64,000 nucleotides of DNA, taken from NCBI RefSeq assembly GCF_963966145.1, contig NC_091054.1, positions 7,130,001 to 7,194,000 of the forward strand, in the 5' to 3' direction. A program made the translations under genes and the position numbers. Within the stretch, counting starts at the first letter, position 1, and every line of letters begins with the position of its first letter. Below, one piece after another: positions 58,597-64,000 of this stretch. This DNA comes from Tenebrio molitor. Its lineage: Eukaryota; Arthropoda; Insecta; Coleoptera; Tenebrionidae. The notes below the pieces were generated by a model. That model saw only the letters and a list, made by a program, of their open reading frames with translations. It was not told the DNA's origin and did no database searches.

Positions 58597-58597
58597 A

Positions 58598-58926
58598 TAG
58601 GTAGGTACATTAATTTTAACCGGTAACAGAATTCGTCATGATGAACAATTTTTCTATGTACCACATTTTCGAAATCGGCAATTTTTTTAAACATTTTCCC
58701 CCCCATAAATTAACGAGCCGTTCAGCCGTTTACGTAAACCTTCTAAGCACAGCGACCAGGTAGCGTGGTCTCCAGTGGCGGGTAGCGAAATTCGTGAACA
58801 ATTTTAAACAATTTTAACTCATTAACAAGAACGTTTACAAAAAAAAAAATATTTAGAAAAGTTGTTGTTCTTGATGAGTTTTATTACCAGTTAAAATTAA
58901 TGTACTTATTTCTGTTACACGTTGTA
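58598..58926. mobile_element. Diverged family C MITE, copy 2
   Basis: The arms ACATTAATTTTAACCGGTAA and CAGAATTCGTCATGATGAAC are mirrored by GATGAGTTTTATTACCAGTT then AAAATTAATGTA. Same arm sequence as 34755-35221, but the outermost bases and the interior differ. Confidence 0.65.
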
Positions 58927-60261
58927 TTTAGTATCATACAAACTTTAACCGGTGGTAGATTCCAACCCCCAGACACAATGTCAAGGTTCTAAGGTTAAAA
59001 TTGTTGAAGATAAAGCATGTTGAAGAATGTACTACCACCTTTTAAAAACTGCAGATAAATGAAAATATTTTACGTTGAAACATACTTTATAATACCAACA
59101 TTTTTTCTATCAACAATTGTTTGCGTCTATTATGACATTCATGACATTTGTTATACATAGGACGAAAAGTGGAATAATTTAGCTAAGAATGGCATTTATT
59201 AATAGTGAAAAAACCGATATTATGATTTTTGTCAATTTTTTATGTATGACTCAAAATTTTATTGTCAAGAGCCTTTTGAGACCGGAATCTGTCACTGGTT
59301 AAAATATTTATGAAACTATATGAATCACCCTGTATGTTTTTGTGCTATATTGTTGTGTTCAATTGTTCAATAAAATTTTGCTCAATTGTACAGATGAAAT
59401 TTGTTGTGGAGTGATTTGGTTTTAATTATTTCTGATTGTGTATTTTAACATTGTCTTACAGTCCCTTGTTTTTAGGCAACCAAGTAATCATGTAAGATTA
59501 CTTTTAGTATGGTGCAGTTACACTACGCATTGTAGGTGGTAAATTTCACAGCCAAGTAGTGAATGAGAAAGAATTACAATAACTCCGTGGATATCGTTGA
59601 AACAATATTTATTTACTGATTAGCTTGACCGTCTAATTTTATCAGTTTGATTTCACCAAAGGGTCACACGTTTTGCAGGTGTTAGTAACTTGACCGTCAC
59701 AATTGACAGACGGCCGGTGATTCAAGATCAGTCCGTGAGGGGCGTTAATTACGAGGTCTTCTTGGCCAAATGGTTGCGTGTTTAATGGTCCGCAGCGAAC
59801 GTTGCGGTCCTAAATAATAATTAGGAATTTTTAGTGAGCCTTCCTTCTCTCGGTGCGCGCCTAACCCGCTGACCCATTTCCAGGATTCCGGCATTAATTT
59901 AAGAGACGCGTCCGCCCAACGGACATATGGTAAAGGGTTGTAAACGTCCCAAATCATTTATTACCATTTAATTGGTCCTAATTGGGCTGAACGTTCGCGA
60001 TCCGTCGTTTTTTTCACGACGCATCTGTTCCGAATTGATCAGCGGACGAGGGTGTCGATGGTAGGAAAGGGTTGTACGTCAGGTTCACCAATCGCCATCC
60101 ATATTCCCGTAGGTGTCAGGGCACACCGCTTCTCATTAAAACACTGTCCAAGCTGCAATTAGTTTCACGGACTACAAATTGCGTTATTCGTCTTTGCCAT
60201 TCCGCCGTTAAAATCGTTTTGGGTGCCGTCGACGTCGTCTGATCGATTCTTCCTGGTCTTA

Positions 60262-60277
60262 TGTGTGTGTGTGTGTG
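60262..60277. repeat. GT dinucleotide microsatellite
   Basis: Eight uninterrupted TG units. Confidence 0.8.
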
Positions 60278-60845
60278 CGATGGGGTTTTTGAGCTCGTGT
60301 TGTTGGGCGTCGCGGCGCCCGGAGGGGACGCCGGGGGGAGGGACCACCCCTGCGGTGGGTAACTGGCCAGCCTGCCCTCATTAGCGTGTAAAACTCGGGT
60401 TAGGTACAGTTTTATCATGCGTTTCCGCATGCAACGAATTAAATGCAATGTGCGAAGAACAGGGGCGCCGCCGCCGACGCCTTTATGGGGGCATCTCGAC
60501 CCAAACCAACCGGAATTTTAACCAAAAACAAACAAAAGGGTTACCAGTTTTACGATGGATGAAACAATAGCGGCAGGATCATTCACAGCAGTGGCGTAGA
60601 AGTGACAGGTGCCTTGGATATTAAAAGGACACCATTGACAAGACATATCATTTCCATGTCAATCCGTCAAACACCTAGATTCCTAAATTTTTAAATTTAA
60701 ATTATAGGTTTTGACAGATAGATAATTCTAATGGTGTAAAGATTTTTATCATATTAGAGCTAAATTTAGATTTCTTGATAATACTTTTTTTTTGGCTCTT
60801 TTTCATTTTGTGTTTCAAAATGATTTCCATTATTATTAGAGTACG

Positions 60846-60942
60846 TTCAGGTTAAAAAGTACATGGGCGGTTCTATGATTTACGTGATAATCAATCAGGC
60901 TGGATATCACGTGACGTGTACTTTTCAGTTGGAACAAGTATT
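60846..60942. repeat. Imperfect hairpin
   Basis: GTTCAGGTTAAAAAGTACA and ACGTGATA pair with the inverse of ATCACGTGACGTGTACTTTT and CAGTTGGAAC. Confidence 0.45.
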
Positions 60943-62251
60943 CCTAACACCTTTTACATTAAAAATGTTATTTTTAGTTCAGTACGTATTGTAAAATGTA
61001 AATAATTTTTCGAAAAATATTGTATCTAATTTTTGAACATACCGGATGCTGACGTGTAGGTATTACTTAAAAAATTTGCTTTTGGGAGTTGCCTTTTCCT
61101 GGCGGGATTTTTTCATGCGTTTAAATATTCAAGGGTCACGAATCGCGAGTCGTCCGTGTGAACCAAGTATTTTTGCTCAATCCGGGAACGAGTTGATTGT
61201 TTCCGTGTCGGGACAGGGTCGCCAACCGTGTCGTAATTAAATGAGACAGTTATAGAATTATAACTCGGTTTGACTGACATCTTCAGTAATGAATGTTAAT
61301 TTGATGAAATAGAGATGTAAATATTAGAGTGAACCCCTCTGCTCCTCGGTGTTCTCACCGGGGCACACTTGGCAGAGTGCACAATGAATTCGGTGAAGCA
61401 GAAGATTACAAGAATTAGTTTACAATAGGAATCGAGGGATGCCAACTGAGAAACATTGGGACGGCGTTGTAGACACGACATCAACATCGGCTGTCTGCGT
61501 CCATTTTTCATGAATGTGTAGCTCCTGTAATCGATTGGCAATTTATTTATTTATCGGTGCGTTTATAACAGAAATGTAAATTAGATTTAATAATTAACGG
61601 GACGAATGGGATAGTTAAGGCCCGCGCGGACGAATATCACGGATGACAAGAGACCGTCAACACAAATTACAGTAAACCGCATGAATATTAAGCAGTTAGC
61701 TCGGTAAATAAAACCAAAATAACACAAAATCACACTAAAGTTCTCTAAAATATCCAACGCTTTAAAACGCCCCATCCATTATTAACCGGACATGCAATTC
61801 CACTAAAAACATCGATAACGACCACCAAGCCTAAAAAACGAAAAGTGCCAAAAGGAAAAAATGCGACATGCTCGTTCAGTTTTGTTCCGTATTTTGTTCG
61901 TTTTTTCTTTTCGGGACGACTCTTGTGCTGCTTACGTGGCGAAAAATTTACAAGGACGGAAACAGGATATCGGAGACGGAAATTCGTTTCTTACCGGACT
62001 CTTGCCGCGAGAACGGCTGTTTCCGGGGCAGATCCGCCGTCGAGGATTCTTTTTTCTCGGCTAATTGTTCTTGCAAATTGAACAGCGACAGAGAGGAAAG
62101 TGGCGCCCTCGAAACACCTGTTTGCGACGTACACGGAGTGGCCCATACATTTTTATTATTTAACAGGGATACATTCTTGTAAAACATCAATGTCACAAAA
62201 GTTTTCTGTTATTGTTAGTCAGTATTTGTTTACTTATTTATTTAAGGAAAC

Positions 62252-62735
62252 TACCGTGCGATCGAAAATAAAGAAAATCGAGATGGCCATGATTAATACA
62301 CTTCAGTTGGCAGCACGTAAAAATTGAATTCAAATGTCAGCAGATGTCATTAATTATAATAGTAACTGTCATTCCGGACTTTCAAGGCACTTACCAACAA
62401 CTTGCCTTGATTATTTTGTTTTTCCATACCTGAAAAACAACTGCAATTTAAGTGATGTCCCGACTTTGCGAAGGTCATTTGAAAACATGAAGCGAAGAGA
62501 GTAGCATTATGTTTGGAAGCTAAAGACAGACATTTCGAACATTTACTCTAGTTCATAAATATGATTGGAGCTCCTCATGATTGTTTTACAACCGACAGGT
62601 CACACATAATGCACACCATTATGAAAATCAAGATTTCAACATTCTCAAAATTACATAACTTTAAGACTGACATGTAATTGAAATTTTAACGAGTTGCCAA
62701 CTCTAAATTTGTTTTTTTTTTTCGATCTCACGGTA
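62252..62735. mobile_element. MITE candidate with TACCGTGxGATCGAAAA ends
   Basis: The left end TACCGTGCGATCGAAAATAA pairs with the inverse of the right end (TACCGTGAGATCGAAAAAAA). About 484 bp, no ORF. The terminal motif is shared with 56800-57163. Confidence 0.5.
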
Positions 62736-63274
62736 TATTTTGATTAAAATTTTGTGTAAATATCAATAATCTGAAATATCAAAAAAATATATTTATTAAA
62801 AAAAATTATTTAAATTTGTGATAACAATAATATTAAAAATGTGTGTCAGGATTCAAACAGTGTTTGTGAACAGATAAACTAGTCCATTTGAATTTCCATG
62901 AAGTCAGGAGCTTATAAATATTACGACAAAAGATAAATGAAAAGGCTATCAAGTTATTTGTAGCAGAGTTCATCGAGTAATTAATTATAGCGTTAGGTAA
63001 CTTCCAACACTCAATTAAACAGAGTTGACCCACTTTTTTAAATTAACTCGTTTAGTAAACATCAATACCACTTAGATAAAAAATGATTTTACAAAATGGA
63101 GAGAAAGAAGATTGATTTTGTTGATTTTTGAATCGTAAAAAGTATCATTTTTGAACATTTATTTAGTTACCAAGAATGTCTGTAAAAAGAATGGCCCACT
63201 AATGGTTCCTTGTGGTATTTTCAATAATTTATTAAGTTATTTAGTTGGAACCAAATTGGATGATTACTCATAGG

Positions 63275-63362
63275 CCTTTAAAGCGCTCGTTTCACTCACG
63301 TTTTAAACTGGCCCACTCATACCAAAAAAAGCCCAATTTACACACGAACTCGTTAAATAAAC
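63275..63362. repeat. Dispersed repeat, family B copy 3
   Basis: CTTTAAAGCGCTCGTTTCAC, TCACGTTTTAAACTGGCCCA and CTCATACCAAAAAAAGCCCA then ATTTACACACGAACTCGTTA. Same order of modules as 29458-29550. Confidence 0.7.
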
Positions 63363-63409
63363 TACTATGACCAGAGCCCAGCGCAATAAAATTCAAATTT
63401 TAAAATTTC

Positions 63410-63705
63410 GGTAATTGTTCACTTCAACTACTTCTGGAATTTTCGCGTTTTTTCTGGCTGGACAGCCTCAGGGCGTCCTCCTAGATGGTTTCCCACCATT
63501 CAAACCTTGTGCAAATGCCTTTTTTTCTCTTGTTGTGTTTCAAGGTCGCGTCAAGGTCGCGCCAATGTCTTAGTATAACAAAAGGGTAAGGAAAATTCAT
63601 TTGCACAAGGTTTGAGTGGTGGAAAACGATGTAGGAGGACGCCCTGAGGCTGTCTAGCCACAAAAAACGGGAAAATTCCAGAAGTAGTTAAAGTGAACAA
63701 TGACC
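63410..63705. mobile_element. Long-palindrome MITE, family A copy 2
   Basis: A 296-bp near-identical copy of 19546-19845. It has the same inverted arms and central CAAGGTCGCGTCAAGGTCGC block, with scattered substitutions and small indels. Confidence 0.85.
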
Positions 63706-64000
63706 AAAATTTCTTTCGATATCATTTTCATTTTTTTATGAGCGATAAAAAATGAACATCCAATAATATGTATTTTTATAAATTGTAAAAATATAAAATT
63801 CCGAATTTTATTTCCATTGAATAACAAAAACATTCTATTCCCTTTTCCGCCTTTTTCTTTTTAACTTTTTCAACTTAAATAACAAAAATTACGTTTTAAA
63901 CAATCAGAAATTTTGTACACCCGGTATAGCGTTGACACGACGCAAACGTAATTCTTTTTGCACTCTTACACGTTTTTTAATGAAAAAAGTATCGTACAGA
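63706..64000. other. AT-rich window end
   Basis: No gene seen. A mariner-like end, CACCCGGTATA, occurs at 63919 and resembles TATACCGGGTGGCCC at 23975. Confidence 0.35.

Larger units (their letters stand above)
58927..62251. other. Non-coding stretch
   Basis: No supported gene. The second copy of the GGCAACCAAGTAATCA repeat is at 59463-59501. A mariner-like end, CACCCTGTA, lies near 59327. GC-richer DNA at 59690-60490 has open frames on the minus strand that look like chance. Confidence 0.35.

Noticed and set aside
1..64000. CRISPR arrays, operons, phage or bacterial mobile genes
   Set aside because: No regular short repeats with unique spacers and no bacterial-type genes; the content is that of an insect nuclear genome.

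Overview
The window is animal nuclear DNA, almost certainly from an insect and most likely a beetle. The evidence is AT-rich non-coding sequence, short GT..AG introns of about 44-80 bp, insect-type genes (a yellow-family gene, a Runt-domain gene ending in WRPY, a serpin), and a heavy load of Tc1/mariner-like and other non-autonomous DNA elements. Species and chromosome cannot be fixed from the sequence alone.

Layout. 0.3-2.1 kb: a SMYD4-like SET/MYND gene (+). 3-6.6 kb: a block of inverted-repeat DNA elements. 6.7-8.7 kb: a serpin pseudogene fragment followed by its intact five-part neighbour, a secreted serpin (+). 10.2-10.7 kb: a doubtful two-exon 41-codon gene (+). 11.5-15.1 kb: Arp2/3 subunit 2 and a kinesin-13 motor, both on the minus strand, head to tail. 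15.1-32.4 kb: a gene desert with palindromic elements and several GC-richer islands, in which I find no convincing exon. 32.4-34.0 kb: an intronless, divergent pyruvate-kinase-like gene (-) that has lost most active-site residues but keeps the C-terminal regulatory domain. 34.7-42.8 kb: mostly DNA elements. 43.8-46.5 kb: a three-exon Runt-domain transcription factor (-) with long non-coding flanks. 52.9-54.4 kb: a yellow/MRJP-family secreted protein (+). 54.4-64 kb: no confident gene; one possible minus-strand exon near 56 kb, and more elements.

The genes do not form a pathway or an operon-like unit. ARPC2 and kinesin-13 are housekeeping cytoskeletal genes; the Runt and yellow genes act in development and cuticle or secreted functions. 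The most informative parts are the serpin duplication and its internal deletion, the retrocopy-like PK pseudoenzyme, an in-frame stop-free intron in the yellow gene, and at least six families of palindromic elements, several present in two or three copies inside this window.

Exon coordinates were worked out by hand from reading frames and splice consensus. No database search or RNA evidence was available.
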